This document shows positions 42,870 to 51,449 of a stretch of DNA of 64,000 bases, piece after piece. The DNA comes from Chrysophaeum taylorii (taxonomy: Eukaryota; Sar; Pelagophyceae; Pelagomonadales; Pelagomonadaceae). How positions within the stretch are numbered: position 1 is the stretch's first letter; each line of letters opens with the position of its first letter. The stretch covers positions 62,001 through 126,000 of the forward strand of contig JAQMWT010000038.1 in assembly GCA_029834535.1 (NCBI GenBank), read 5' to 3'. Below the pieces are notes generated by a model. That model was not told the origin of the DNA, made no database searches, and saw nothing but the letters and a program-made list of their open reading frames with translations. A program made the position numbers and the translations under genes.

Positions 42870-43496
42870 GAAGTTCAACACCAATCAATTTAGATGGCAT
42901 GCACAACCACTTCCGCCGCGCTATCCGCCGCGTCGTCAGCCACGACTTCCGACTCTTCCAACTGACCTACCCTAGACGCTCCCCTTTTCAAACAACGTGG
43001 CTCTACTCGATTCCGACGCACTACCCAATGTCATTTTGGCGGCTGCAAGGATCACTTTAAGAGGGACTGCCGCACGTTTCAACGTTCCTAGCTATTCCAC
43101 GACAACGCGATACCCACCATCGCCGTTCTTCTCAACAGCGCACCACTTCCAATGACTCCAAAAACACCCAACAACACCAACCCAAACCCACCACCACTAA
43201 CACTACCTTTTCTGCTTTTATGCCTACTCCCACCTTGACTGATCCTAGTTCCACTCCGCCGCTTTTCTTAATACCACCATCTATTCCACCCCCTTCACCG
43301 CCTTAAACGGCCACACCCACCGTCTCACACCCCCCCCCCGATACTCTGTCTCATCATATTTGCACCTTTCTGCCAATCAAGATACTTCCAAGTCAGCGTG
43401 TGTACCGCCGAATGTCTGATGCAAGCACATCAACAACCCCATCCCACGGAAGCCCCTCGTTGTGGATTTTTTTTTTTAGCTCCCATTGCACAGGCG

Positions 43497-43690
43497 CCCT
43501 TCGTTCTGTATTTTCCGCTATTCGTTGCTCCACCCCTCGTTCTGTATTTTCCCCTCGTCGTCGCTCCTCTCCTCGTTCTGTCTTTTCGCCTATTCGTTGC
43601 TCCACTCCCCGTTGTGCATTTTCAGCTATTCGTTGATCCACTCCCCGTTGTGCATTTTCACCTATTCGTTGATCCACTCCTCGTCGTGCT
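43497..43690. repeat. 36-bp minisatellite inside the copia element
   Basis: About five tandem units of 36 bp have the pattern CTCGTTCTGTATTTTC followed by GCTATTCGTTGCTCCAC. Because 36 is a multiple of three, frames stay open through it. On the minus strand it reads as a 12-residue repeat of the form GVDQRIGENAQR. Confidence 0.7.
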
Positions 43691-46600
43691 TGTCGGTTTT
43701 GGTAAAACAAGCGAATCACGTTCCATCGCGCATTTCACCCGCCACAACTAAGCTGTGCCTGTCAATTTTTCGCGTGCGCAGCGTGCTTCCTATGTGGTTG
43801 GATCGCTCATCTTCGGGATCCTGGACAGACGCTTCTTTGCTGTGTGTTTTGTGGTTCTCCTTCGCGCGCTATCGCCTTTTCGCCGCCTTTCTGACATTTA
43901 AAATCCGGTTTTGCTATCGCAGTGAATTCCGTGTTCAGCACCCGCGACGCTATCTGCAATGTTCTTACGTGCCACTGCGACGCTATCTGCAACGTTCTTA
44001 CGTGCCACAACTGTTTTGCCACTATCGCCAACTTCTACCGCAGTCTATTCGAGTATGACGAGCGAAGCTCGCCGCTTGCTCCTCCAACGTTGGCCCATAT
44101 GGCAACTTCGTTCTTGCGAATGCGAAAACGGGCCACTTCCTTATCTGCCACAGCAGGCTGGCATACAGCAGCCTGGTCTACCCGTGTTCGTTCCTTACAC
44201 CGCTGGCGCGTCCGAAGTCTTCCATTTTCGCGTACAGGACGCGGTCGTGCCCATGGCAACTTGCTCGCACCACAACAACCAAACACCCACGTTCGCATCA
44301 AACCTGTTTACGCCTGTTTTTGCTTCTGTCGACTCCGACCATTGTCATAACCTGGTCACCATGCACCATGCAACATATCTGCCCAAAGGCCACGTTCTCA
44401 TCAGACGTCTGGTACACTTCCATCATATATACCAGCCTGTGTTCCCACTATCTTTACCCCGCTGCGATCCTCAGTGGCAACAATCGCTTAACGCAAGTCT
44501 CCCCAGGCACTTATGTCGCTATTGTTCTTCAGACCTCGATTTTGCTGACAGTTTCGCTTATCAGATTTCTTGCAATGTCAACCACCGAAGGAACTTCAAC
44601 GTTGTTCCGCCTTTCAGCTCTCGTCTACTGTTGCCCCATTGTCACCTGTTCCTGCTGTTGCCCGATTGTCACCTGTTCTTCCGCTGTTGCCCCCTTGTCC
44701 CCTGTGTTTGATGAGAATGCGCCGGTTTCACTGGGACTGATCACCCCATCACGTGAACCGACCATTCTACGAGCTCATGAACTCCACGAACCAAAGAGAG
44801 AAAACAACAAAAAGTGCACAACAAAGTCGAGCCAACCAGAGCCGACAAAACAACAAGCATGCAAAACAAAAAGCATGCGAAACAAAGTCGAGCCAAACGG
44901 AACCGACCGCGCAAAGTCGACAAAAAGCGCACATTATTCAGAAACAAATGGAGAGCCAACTCAAACCCCCAATACTGGCGTTTTACCACGCACTGTCGAT
45001 TCTGTGTCATCTTGTCATTCCCTTCGATTCTGTGTCATCTTGTCCTTCCCTGTACGTTGATTATTCTAGCTTTCGTTTGTTAGTTCATTCTGTCTTCCTT
45101 CCCCTCTGTCTCGCCCAGCCCATCTAAATCCTGCACGCCGGTTACAAGCCCTTGCCAAAGAATATCATATGTTGTTCGCGTTCCTTCTACTTTTTCTGGC
45201 ACCATCTGCCCTTTGAAGTGGGTCCACCGCACGAAGTATGAATCTGGCCGCTTCAAATCGTACACTGCTCATCTCGTTGTCCGCGGTTACACCCAGGTTC
45301 ACGGCATTGCTTACCACGACACGTACCGTCCTGTAGATGTCATCTCTGCTTTCATACAAGCCCCTGTCTGGCGTTGCTGTTCACGACTGGGATTCGCATA
45401 AGTTGGATATCAGCTCCGCTTTTAATCCAAGCTTCCATTGACGAAGACATCTATGTCTGGCCACCCGAAGGTTATGCTCCTCGCCAACCCACCGATGGTT
45501 TCAAAATCATTTACACGCTCCGTCGCTCTTGGTATGGTTGCAAACAAGCTTGTCGTAACTGGCTTTACTTAGAACGCTTCCTTGTCAATGATTGTAGCTT
45601 TGTCTGCGATTCTGGTGCCACTTGCAGCTACACACTCATGCTTAAGTCTACTGTGGTTCAGCGCCTTGTTCTCGTCGTTGATGATCTTCTTGTGGCGCAC
45701 CCTCGTCCTTGCCTTGGTCATTACCCAGCCTTCTTCCTCCGTTTCCGAACCTTCACTGATGTCAACGAGCTTGATCTGACCACTTACGTTGGTCTCCGCA
45801 TTACGCGTGCTCGCGCACAACCAGACTTGACTCCCGCTCCCAAAGTTCTTCCTCTTTCTGCAGCTGCTTCTCCTGCACCTGGGTCCCCTGCTCACGTCTT
45901 CATGGCACGCATCCCTTTTCGTCGTATTCTCCGTTGTGTCTTGTTTCTTTCTGTTATGCCTCGCCCTGATATCACTTGGACCGTCAATCCGTGTGCGCCT
46001 TTTACTGACAATCCTGGTAAACCCCACTGGCGCGCCTTATCTCATACCCTCCGTTATCTCCATGGTACTCAAGATCTTGCCCTTGTTCTTGGTCGCGCTT
46101 CTACCCTTCGTCTCTGTGGTTATTCCGACTCCAGCTGGGCCGACGACCCTGATGACCGCCACTCCACTACTGGTTTTTGTTTTCTCCTTGGTGGCTCTAT
46201 GATCTCCTACTGCTCCCGCTCGCAGTACCTCCTCGCCCGCTCCTCTTTTGAAGCTGAATTGCTCGCTCTTTACGCCGCTACTGCTAAGCTCTCTTGGCTT
46301 CTCAAACTTTGTGATGACTTTGATCTCCCTCGTCACACGGTACCAATGTATGTCGATAATAGCACCACCGTCACCCAAGTCCGTCTCCAATGTCTCGCGC
46401 GGCGCACCCGCCATATTGATATTCGCTTTTACAGCACCGCCGAATATCATCGCAACCACATCATTGATCTCCAACACATCACCCGCCTTGACAACCTTAG
46501 CGATATCTTCACCCGCAGTACGGAAGCTCCTTCCTTCCTCTGGCTTCGTGCTCGTTACCTCACCTCGTGACTTCGCCCTGATATCTCCTGTCTCTTTCTG

Positions 46601-46857
46601 CCACACTGCCTCTCCTGACGTCTTCCTTCAAGCTTCTCCTCTGTGAGCGTCTCACTTACCCCTTTTTCCTTTTCTTTCTTTTCCAGCACCTGTGTGCGGA
46701 CCTCACTTACCCCTTTTTCCTTTTCTTTCTTTTCCAGCACCTGTGTGAGGAAGCTATGACACTTACCCCTGCACCACATCCCCATTAGAGTTCTCACATC
46801 CCCACTTCAGTTCTCACAACAACACTCCTCCGGTGGTTGTCGTGGCTCTTATTATTA

Positions 46858-47478
46858 TTACGAGGGCGAACAGAAAATGGAGTTGTCTTTCTGGTCGAAG
46901 GCGTCGGCGCGGCGAAACTTAACGGCCTGTCGATGGGCCTGCTGGAAGATGTCGGCGTGGTCCATGATCGTCGCCGTCAGGTGCCGCACCGCCTCTTCGA
47001 CGTTGTAGGCGGTCTTCGCCGACACGTCGAACCAGGTGACGAAGCCGTGGTCCTGGCAGAACTTGTCGAGTTGGTGGCCGTCGGCCTGGGCGGTCTCGAG
47101 ATCGTGCTTGTTGCCGACGAGAAGGACGGGAAGGGGCTGGCCGTTTGGCAGCTTGACCTTGGCGTCTATCTCACGTTTCCAATCGGCTACGGTGTCGAAG
47201 CTCGAGGGTCTCGTGATGTCGTAGACGACCATGGCCCCGAAGGCGTCCTTGTAGTAGGCTTTCGCGATAGCCCCGATTCTGTTGTCGCGTCCAGCGATGT
47301 CCCAGAGCTGGAGCCGCACCACCTCCTCGCGGACGTGAATTTCGTCCAAGTAAAACTCCACGCCCGTGCTCCCCTTGTATTTTGGGTGGAATTTCCCGTG
47401 CACGAGCTGCTTAATCAGGCTCGTCTTCCCGGTCTCGGGATCACCCACCACAACAACCTTGATTGGCGCGCGCTCCAT
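46858..47478 (-). CDS. Rab32/38-like small GTPase
   Basis: The 206-residue GTPase has the P-loop VVVVGDPETGKTSLIKQ, a switch I Thr (YKGSTGVEF), VRLQLWDIAG in place of the usual WDTAG, which is the hallmark of the Rab32/Rab38 group, then LLVGNKHDLE (guanine specificity) and FDVSAKTAYNVEE. In switch II the residue after Gly, normally the catalytic Gln, is Arg (WDIAGRDN). The C-terminus ends FCSPS, a single Cys in a CaaX-like setting instead of the double Cys of most Rabs. Rab32 proteins act in lysosome-related organelle and mitochondrial membrane traffic. The start is ATG 47478, 21 bp from the divergent start of the AKR gene. A copia element ends 39 bp beyond the stop. Confidence 0.88.
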   Translation of the reverse strand: MERAPIKVVVVGDPETGKTSLIKQLVHGKFHPKYKGSTGVEFYLDEIHVREEVVRLQLWDIAGRDNRIGAIAKAYYKDAFGAMVVYDITRPSSFDTVADWKREIDAKVKLPNGQPLPVLLVGNKHDLETAQADGHQLDKFCQDHGFVTWFDVSAKTAYNVEEAVRHLTATIMDHADIFQQAHRQAVKFRRADAFDQKDNSIFCSPS

Positions 47479-47499
47479 CCTTACCCGTCCATCATCATC

Positions 47500-49047
47500 A
47501 TGTGGTTGTGGTTTGTTGTTGTCTGGGTGGCGGCCGCGTACGAGTGCGAGAAATGGGCGCGCGAGGGGGAATGTTCGGGAAACCCGGGGTTCATGCTGAG
47601 GGAGTGTCGCGAAGAGTGCCTGATCCAAGCCGGGGATTCGCGGGGCGAGTGCGAGGCGTGGGCGCGGGAGGACGAATGCTCTCGGAATCCCCTGTTCATG
47701 CAGGTGAGCTGCGCCGCGGCCTGCGGCCACCAGTGGGCGTGGGTGCCGTCGGTGCGGCGATTGCTGGGGCTCGAGGCGTTGCCGATCCGATCTTACGAGG
47801 AGACACCTAAAAAAAGCACCGGGCGAGGAGGCTTGACGGTGGACGCGGACGCTGCCGCTCGCTCGCAAATAGCAGCGCTGCGGGCTCTGGTGAGCGGCGT
47901 CTCGCAGCCCGGGCCGCTTCCCGATGACAACGGAATGTTGGTGACCGGGGTCGTGTCGATGTTCTTGTATGCCGCGCGGTTGCTTCGCGCCGACGACCTC
48001 GTCGAGTGGGCCGAGCGAGCGCTCGTCGACGACCCGCGGCGCGTGGACTGGGCCCTTCGGCTGCTCCCTTCCCGCCTCTTGGAGCTCGAGGAGGCGAGAC
48101 CACGCGTATCGGTGGTGACTGTCGTCGCCGGGGAGCAACCCCCCTCACGAGCACGAGGGACGGGCGTTCCGGCGATAGGACTAGGAACCTGCTGGCTGGA
48201 TCAAGCCGAGACGGAGAACGCCGTGCGGGCGGCGATCGAATATCTCGAGGAGCACCCCGACCATCCGGGAATCCACATCGACTCGGCCGACGCGTACAGG
48301 AACGAGCGCGCGATCGGTCGCGCGCTCGCGGCGGCGGCTTCTACGAAGCCGCGAAGGTTGTTTCTGGCATCGAAGATTTCTGACGAGAAAGATTTGACGT
48401 ACGACAACGCGCGCCGCCGCGTGCTCGAGACCCTCGAAAACTTCGGGACAGAGGTCGTGCACCTCTACTCCCTCCATTCCCCCTTCAACATGCGCGTGGG
48501 AGAAGCGTGGCGCGCGCTGAAGGATCTCAAAGACGAGGGTAAAATATTGGCGCTCGGGGTGTCGAATTTCGACAGAGACGAACTGAGAGCCTTCGTCGCT
48601 GACGTCGGAGTCCCAGATGTTGTCCAGAACAAGTTCGATCCCTACCGGCCTGGCCAGCAGACGGGCCGCCCGGGTGATCCGTTGGAGGTGATCCGCCGCG
48701 CGAACGCAACTCTGGTCGCGTATTCTACGCTCTCGGGCTGGCCGTTCGGAGTAGGCGCTCTCGGCGATCCCATAGTCAAGCAAATCGCGAATCGCCGCGG
48801 GGTTTCTCCCGCGACCCTTCTCCTTCGCTGGGTTCTGGATTTAGGTCACGCGATCATTCCCCGATCCAAGTCGAGGGCTCGCGTCCACGAAAACCTCAAC
48901 GTCTACTACGAACCGCCGCTCGACCCCGACGAGATCTACGCGCTGAGCTCCATCGCCCGCCTCACTGCGAGCCCCCGGTACCACCCCCCCCCAGACACAC
49001 CCGACGCCTTTGGTGTAGCTACCTCTAATTACAACCCCGACCTTTAG
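47500..49047 (+). CDS. Secreted fusion: two ShKT-like domains plus aldo-keto reductase
   Basis: The 515-residue protein starts with a signal peptide (MWLWFVVVWVAAA). Two short Cys-rich units follow directly (about 14-40 and 49-76): CEKWAREGECSGNPGFM...C...C and CEAWAREDECSRNPLFM...C...C, the WA..GEC..NP.FM core of the ShKT fold, each with four visible Cys. After a linker, about residues 220-500 form an aldo-keto reductase: IGLGTCWLD, HIDSADAYRNERAIGRAL with the catalytic Asp and Tyr, LFLASKISD with the Lys, VHLYSLHSPFNM with the His, LALGVSNFD and IIPRSKSRARVHENL, the cofactor phosphate site. Such enzymes reduce carbonyls with NAD(P)H, normally in the cytosol, so a secretory location is unusual. 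The 3' end overlaps the ankyrin gene by 23 bp. Confidence 0.82.
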   Translation: MWLWFVVVWVAAAYECEKWAREGECSGNPGFMLRECREECLIQAGDSRGECEAWAREDECSRNPLFMQVSCAAACGHQWAWVPSVRRLLGLEALPIRSYEETPKKSTGRGGLTVDADAAARSQIAALRALVSGVSQPGPLPDDNGMLVTGVVSMFLYAARLLRADDLVEWAERALVDDPRRVDWALRLLPSRLLELEEARPRVSVVTVVAGEQPPSRARGTGVPAIGLGTCWLDQAETENAVRAAIEYLEEHPDHPGIHIDSADAYRNERAIGRALAAAASTKPRRLFLASKISDEKDLTYDNARRRVLETLENFGTEVVHLYSLHSPFNMRVGEAWRALKDLKDEGKILALGVSNFDRDELRAFVADVGVPDVVQNKFDPYRPGQQTGRPGDPLEVIRRANATLVAYSTLSGWPFGVGALGDPIVKQIANRRGVSPATLLLRWVLDLGHAIIPRSKSRARVHENLNVYYEPPLDPDEIYALSSIARLTASPRYHPPPDTPDAFGVATSNYNPDL

Positions 49048-50338
49048 GAGGAGGAGGATGAGGAGGAGGAGGAGGAGGGGGGGGAGGAGGAGGGGAGGGC
49101 GTCGTCTCTTTTATCCACCGTAGGACCTCGAGGTGCCCGCCCTCCGCCGCGCTCGCAGAACACGTCTCCTCGCTCCACGGACACCCCTGGCTTCGCGCCC
49201 ATACTAAAACATCGAGGTGTCCGCCCCACGCAGCCCGCTCACACGTCTCCTCGCTCCACGGGCACCCGTGTCCCCGCGCCCACTTCAACACCTCGAGATG
49301 CCCTCCTCGCGCCGCCAAGGCACAAGTCTCTTCGCTCCACGGACACCCGTGTCCCCGTGCCCACTTCAACACCTCGAGGTGGCCAAAACACGCCGCTTGC
49401 ACGCACGTGTAGTCGTCCCACGGACACCCGTTGGCCCGCGCCCACTTCAAGATCGCGAGGTGACCGCTCCGCGCGGCCCACGCGCACGTCCTCGAAGTCC
49501 AATCGCACCCGTGAGCGCGCGCGTACTTCAAAACTTCGAGATTCCCGCCTACCGCAGCCTGCGAGCACGTGAAGGCGTCCCACGGACACCCATGGTGTCT
49601 CGCCCATTTGAGGATGTCGAGGTGACCGCCAAGGGCAGCGCACGAGCAGGCGTGCTCGGTCCACGGGCAGCCACCCGCGCGCGCCCATTTCAAGACATCG
49701 AGGTGGCCGCCTACCGCAGCCTGCGAGCACGTAAAGGCATCCCACGGACACCCATGGTGTCGCGCCCACGTCAACACTTTAAGATGCCCACCCAGGGCTG
49801 CCGACGAAGCCGCGTGCTCGGTCCACGGACAACCCTCGCCCCGAGCCCATCGCAACACCTCGAGGTTCCCGACCCGAGCGGCGACCTGGCAGACGCGACG
49901 CCGGAGATGATCGTGTCGATTCAAAAACCACTCGATCCATCCCATCGCCCCTACCTCCACTAACTCTTTGAGCTCGGCTTCGCTTCCGAAAGAGTCGGGT
50001 TCGAGCACGGCCCGCGGCAACCGAACGTTCTCGTCGACGCGAGGATCGTAGCCGTCGTGGCCGGGAACCATCACCGCGAGCAACTCGCGAAGGTGGTTCT
50101 CGACCCCGACCTTGTCGAACAGCTTGGAGATTTCCACAAGGTGCGACTGTTTTAAGATGTGTTTGTGCCGAAATGCCTCCAGAGCTTCCGCGGACACGCC
50201 CTCGAGCAAACTCAACACCCACTCCTCACCAACCATCTCGCACAACACTCCTTGCTTGTCGGTTTCGTCGTCGTCCACGCCGTTGAGCATCGCCGCCGCG
50301 TTCATCGAGATGAGCCTCAACACCACTTCCTTCATCAT
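49025..50338 (-). CDS. Ankyrin-type repeat protein (algal GHLEVLKWAR class)
   Basis: The 437-residue protein has an N-terminal helical region (about 1-150, F-box-like position but no clear F-box) and then about eleven units of 26-27 residues of the type GHLEVLKWARxHGCPWxxxTCxxAA. This shortened ankyrin repeat with a conserved CPW is abundant in brown algae, other stramenopiles and giant viruses. Such repeats bind proteins. The tail is a Pro run coded by an AGG-rich strand (about 49048-49100) that overlaps the end of the AKR gene. Units are similar at the DNA level, so local duplication is likely. The start is ATG 50338. Confidence 0.8.
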   Translation of the reverse strand: MMKEVVLRLISMNAAAMLNGVDDDETDKQGVLCEMVGEEWVLSLLEGVSAEALEAFRHKHILKQSHLVEISKLFDKVGVENHLRELLAVMVPGHDGYDPRVDENVRLPRAVLEPDSFGSEAELKELVEVGAMGWIEWFLNRHDHLRRRVCQVAARVGNLEVLRWARGEGCPWTEHAASSAALGGHLKVLTWARHHGCPWDAFTCSQAAVGGHLDVLKWARAGGCPWTEHACSCAALGGHLDILKWARHHGCPWDAFTCSQAAVGGNLEVLKYARAHGCDWTSRTCAWAARSGHLAILKWARANGCPWDDYTCVQAACFGHLEVLKWARGHGCPWSEETCALAARGGHLEVLKWARGHGCPWSEETCERAAWGGHLDVLVWARSQGCPWSEETCSASAAEGGHLEVLRWIKETTPSPPPPPPPPPPPHPPPPKGRGCN

Positions 50339-50556
50339 TTTTTTTTTTTCCTATAATGGTATATTCCCGGACTATTTATGTATTTTCGACCCTTTGTGTG
50401 TCTTCTCCAGTTTAAAAAATTTTCGCATTCGGGCATCACAATTCTGAGCGGTTCAAGTTACGTCAGTCCTCCAGCTGTTGTTATTCCTAGAATTCTAGAA
50501 TATAATCAATCAATCTATCTATTTGCAGGCGGCGCCTGCTGCGCCGAAAAAATTTT
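50339..50556. promoter_or_regulatory. Bidirectional promoter between the ankyrin gene and the small spliced gene
   Basis: This 218-bp AT-rich stretch lies between divergent starts. It holds TATAATGGTATATTC (about 50352-50366) near the ankyrin gene and ATATAATCAATC (about 50498-50510) near the other gene. No other feature is seen. Confidence 0.4.
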
Positions 50557-51449
50557 ATGGACCACCCGTGCTGGCGCGACGGCCAGTTCAAAGTCCACGC
50601 CCCCACCTGCGGCGGCGGCTGCGGAAACACCTGCTTGCGAGCGACCCTCAACATCCACCAACAGGCCTTGCTCGTGCCCTACTACTACAACAACGCCTTG
50701 TACTACCCGTTCATGCCCGCCTACCCACCGCAACCCATGGTGGTCGCCACAAGAAAACGACCCCGCAGCAAACCCCGCCCGCCGACCCAGACCAGAGGAG
50801 GATCCACCCAACCCGTCGCCGCCATCCCCCGCGCGGCGATGGGGATTCCTGCCCAGCCCAAACCCGTCGCCGCCCCTCCTTCTCAAAATGCTACCGAACC
50901 CCGCTGCATCGCCGAAACCGGCGCCAAAACTCGGCGTCGCTCCTGCGCGTCACACCTCGACGACGACGACGACGACGACGACGACAAAGAGGATGATGGC
51001 TACGGCCTTCCTCCGGGCAAACGGACCTACTTTTCGCCGCTGTGAGTGTTTGTTGTCGTCGTCCTGCGCGCGCGAAGCGGAGCCATCCGTCCATACGTCC
51101 ATCATCGGGACGTCTGAGCCGCTTCTTTGAATCTGATTCCTCCTCCGCTCCATATGTGCGTGCCACGCGCTATTTTTTAGAGGGGCACGCCGTGCAGCCG
51201 GACGACATACATCTGATGGCGGCTTTTATCCATAGGAATAATATGCGGCGGCCGCCGCCGCCGCCGCCGTCCATGCCAACAACAACAACAACAACCACAA
51301 CCTTCTGTTCTTTGGTGGGCGGCCGAAGTTCTTTGAACACCCATCCATATCCATCCATCACGTGGGGCGGAGGGCCGCTTCGAGCGCAGCCCCGATGTTA
51401 TTCGAGTCGGCGGCAGGGATCGCGGTGCCGGGCGGGAGCTTGTCGATGA
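50557..51449 (+). CDS. Unidentified Pro/Asp-rich protein, probably two exons
   Basis: Exon 1 (50557-51041) codes for a Cys-containing start (MDHPCWRDGQFKVHAPTCGG), a Tyr/Pro-rich segment (VPYYYNNALYYPFMPAYPPQ), a basic Pro-rich stretch and a poly-Asp run, ending GKRTYFSP. Continuing unspliced gives a stop at once. A GTGAGT donor at 51042 and an AG at 51117-51118 (77-nt intron) join it in phase to a coding-like exon with RFFESDSSSAPYVRATRYFL and GHAVQPDDIHLMAAFIHRNN. The frame then runs through poly-Pro and poly-Thr to a stop at 51449, which would overlap the end of the VWA8 gene by 92 bp; the true end may be earlier. No family recognised. Confidence 0.5.

Larger units (their letters stand above)
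41818..46818 (+). mobile_element. Fossil Ty1/copia LTR retrotransposon with very short LTRs
   Basis: Direct terminal repeats of 82 and 75 bp (41818-41899, 46744-46818) start TGNGAGGAAGC and end TCTCACA, and the 5-bp sequence ACAAC flanks both sides (41813-41817 and 46819-46823). Parts seen in order: a zinc-knuckle-like segment (about 43.03-43.07 kb), reverse transcriptase (about 45.2-45.8 kb, with copia-type motifs) and RNase H (about 46.09-46.56 kb). The integrase was not recognised. A SINE-like repeat is inserted at 42586-42869. Just before the 3' LTR a pyrimidine-rich block of 51 bp is duplicated (46651-46701 and from 46702). It is broken, with many interruptions. LTR identity is roughly 85-90 percent by eye, so it is fairly old. 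Confidence 0.85.

Noticed and set aside
43959-45060. Several 200-codon plus-strand frames in the middle of the copia element
   Set aside because: They overlap in different frames and lack recognisable domains. I could not place an integrase there, and the element is a decayed fossil.
51042-51449. A separate plus-strand gene starting inside the poly-Thr frame
   Set aside because: The start lies in the inferred intron. The coding-like part is better explained as exon 2 of the gene beginning at 50557.
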